Source: Caballeronia peredens
GTDB taxonomy: Bacteria; Pseudomonadota; Gammaproteobacteria; Burkholderiales; Burkholderiaceae
Assembly (NCBI GenBank): GCA_001544595.2
Contig: FCOH02000019.1
Coordinates: forward strand, 1 to 64,000
Direction: 5' to 3'
DNA length: 64,000 nucleotides
Shown: positions 62,804 to 64,000 of the stretch, piece by piece
How the letters are laid out: each line of letters begins with the position of its first letter
Numbering within the stretch: the first letter of the stretch is position 1
Made by a program: the position numbers and the translations under genes
Notes under the pieces: model-generated
The model's database searches: none
Told to the model about the DNA's origin: nothing
The model's input: only the letters and a program-made list of their open reading frames with translations

Positions 62804-64000
62804 ATGTTCATTGACAGCCGAAGTGTCGAAGAAGGCGCAGTGATAGAGACCACGGTTTGCATCATCGGCGCGGGCGTGGCGGGCATCACGCTCGCGCTCG
62901 AACTGGAAAGGCAGGGCATCGACGCCTGCATGCTGGAAAGCGGCGGATATCGCCCCGACGACGAAACGCGCGATCTGTACCGCGGCGAGAACGTCGGCGT
63001 GCCGTATGAATTCGCCGATGGCTGCCGCAGCCGCTATCTCGGCGGCAGCAGCAATTGCTGGGGCGGCTGGTGCCGTCCGCTGGATCCGTGGGACTTCGAG
63101 AAGCGCGACTGGGTGGCCGACAGCGGCTGGCCCTTCGGCATCGACGAACTGCGCCCGTACTACGCGCGCACGCATCAGCTTCTGCAACTGGGCGAGAACA
63201 ACTTCGAGCCCGCGTACTGGGAAGCGGCGATTCATCGCGACGACGTGAAGCGTCATCCGTATCCGAGCGGCACCGTGCGCGACACGATCTCGCAGTTCAG
63301 CGCGCCGGTGCGCTTCGGCAAGGTGTATCGCAAGCATCTGCTCGACGCGCAGCACGTGCGCGTGTTTCTCTTCGCCAACGCGCTCAACATCGACACCGAC
63401 GCCGACGCGCGCTCGGTCACGAAGATCGATGTCGGCACGCTGTCGGGCCGGCGCTTCGCGATGCGCGCGAAAGTCTTCGTGCTGGCGACGGGCGGCATCG
63501 AGAATGCGCGGCTCCTGCTTGCGTCGAACAAGGTTCAGGCGGCGGGTCTCGGCAACGGGCAGGATCTCGTCGGGCGCTATTTCATGGATCATCCGCGCAT
63601 CATGTCGGCGAACGTGCACTTCACGAAGGCGTGGCGGCGCAACAAGCTCTACGACATCAAGTATCACTATCAGAACCGCGCGGTCTCCGCGCACGGCACG
63701 TTCATCTCGTCGCAGTTCGCGTTGACGCAGCAGGTGCTCGAACGCGAGAAGCTGCTCAACGCGCGTGCGTGGTTCTATTCGGTGTTTCGCGGCGAGAACA
63801 CCAAGGGTTCGGAAGCGCTGATCCGCATGAAGCAGCGGCTTCTGAAGAAGGACGAGCCGGGCTTCAGCATGGCGGCGGATCTCGCCGCGATGATGACGAA
63901 CCCGGTCGATACCGCGTGCTTCGGACTCGCGCGTCTGTTGCAGCCGCGTCCGCTCATCACCGAGGTGAAGATTCAGACGATCGTCGAGGCCGAGCCGAAT
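62804..64000 (+). CDS. GMC-family oxidoreductase, 3' truncated by window
   Basis: 399 codons are present and the frame is open to the last base. FAD-binding VCIIGAGVAGITLALELE near the N-terminus, LESGGYRPDD, RYLGGSSNCWGGWCRPL (FAD/active-site lid of GMC enzymes), and VLATGGIENARLLL. ATG 62804 is preceded by GAGGGAG at about 10 bases. GMC-type oxidases act on alcohols or sugars; oxidation of a polysaccharide sugar or a lipid-linked precursor is a guess from position. The C-terminal His-Asn active-site region lies outside the window. Confidence 0.88.
   Translation, partial: MFIDSRSVEEGAVIETTVCIIGAGVAGITLALELERQGIDACMLESGGYRPDDETRDLYRGENVGVPYEFADGCRSRYLGGSSNCWGGWCRPLDPWDFEKRDWVADSGWPFGIDELRPYYARTHQLLQLGENNFEPAYWEAAIHRDDVKRHPYPSGTVRDTISQFSAPVRFGKVYRKHLLDAQHVRVFLFANALNIDTDADARSVTKIDVGTLSGRRFAMRAKVFVLATGGIENARLLLASNKVQAAGLGNGQDLVGRYFMDHPRIMSANVHFTKAWRRNKLYDIKYHYQNRAVSAHGTFISSQFALTQQVLEREKLLNARAWFYSVFRGENTKGSEALIRMKQRLLKKDEPGFSMAADLAAMMTNPVDTACFGLARLLQPRPLITEVKIQTIVEAEPN

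Noticed and set aside
1-64000. CRISPR arrays, tRNA or rRNA genes, insertion sequences, phage attachment sites
   Set aside because: No regularly spaced repeats, cloverleaf-like sequences, transposase or integrase motifs were seen on reading both strands.

Overview
The window reads as a high-GC betaproteobacterial chromosome, most likely Burkholderiaceae (Burkholderia/Paraburkholderia/Caballeronia). This is inferred from codon use, from the pyrC'-plsC-apaH-rml order at the left, and from the wbiG/wbiH/wbiI-like block that in Burkholderia closes an O-antigen locus. No RNA gene, insertion sequence, integrase, attachment site, origin or CRISPR array is visible.

Left edge (1-2860): the 3' part of a dihydroorotase-like gene whose metal ligands are lost, a PlsC-type acyltransferase, and convergent apaH. 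From 3163 to 40032 lies an O-antigen (lipopolysaccharide) locus. rmlBDAC makes dTDP-L-rhamnose. An aminotransferase plus GNAT acetyltransferase pair makes a second amino sugar. wzm/wzt form the ABC exporter. Then come very large multi-domain glycosyltransferases, a NeuD/PglD-like acetyltransferase and further transferases. The locus ends in a GC-rich block: rhamnosyltransferase-like GT2, WbiG-like SDR, WbiH/WecA-like initiating transferase, WbpM/WbiI-like 4,6-dehydratase and a GT9-like protein.

The striking part is 19.4-33.3 kb. A DegT aminotransferase and two linked GT-B-like proteins (here called A and B) occur twice in opposite orientations. The plus arm is DegT (19377), A (25017), B (26717), then an APS kinase. 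The minus arm is DegT' (33314), A' (32105), B' (30315). The two arms converge on a hairpin near 29 kb. The plus arm is interrupted by a GT2, a GT4 and an unidentified propeller-like protein.

40.0-44.7 kb holds accessory genes: a LysR regulator, a PAP2 phosphatase, an AraC/GATase1-like regulator, galU and a GDP-mannose mannosyl hydrolase. From 44.8 kb a second polysaccharide system begins, of the cepacian/colanic-acid (bce/wca) type: a lipoprotein glycoside hydrolase, a second AraC/GATase1-like regulator paralogous to the first, manC, a WcaJ/BceB-like initiating transferase, Wza/BceE, Wzc/BceF, gmd, fcl, two GT4 enzymes, a small secreted protein, a WcaF-like acetyltransferase and a GMC oxidoreductase cut by the window end. 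GDP-mannose and GDP-L-fucose are therefore the predicted donors. The Wzx flippase, Wzy polymerase and Wzb-type phosphatase are not in the window.

The two systems have separate lipid-primer enzymes (a PNPT-family enzyme at 36 kb, a PHPT-family enzyme at 51 kb) and separate export routes (ABC transporter versus Wza/Wzc), so the window holds two adjacent surface-polysaccharide factories that share galU-level precursors.
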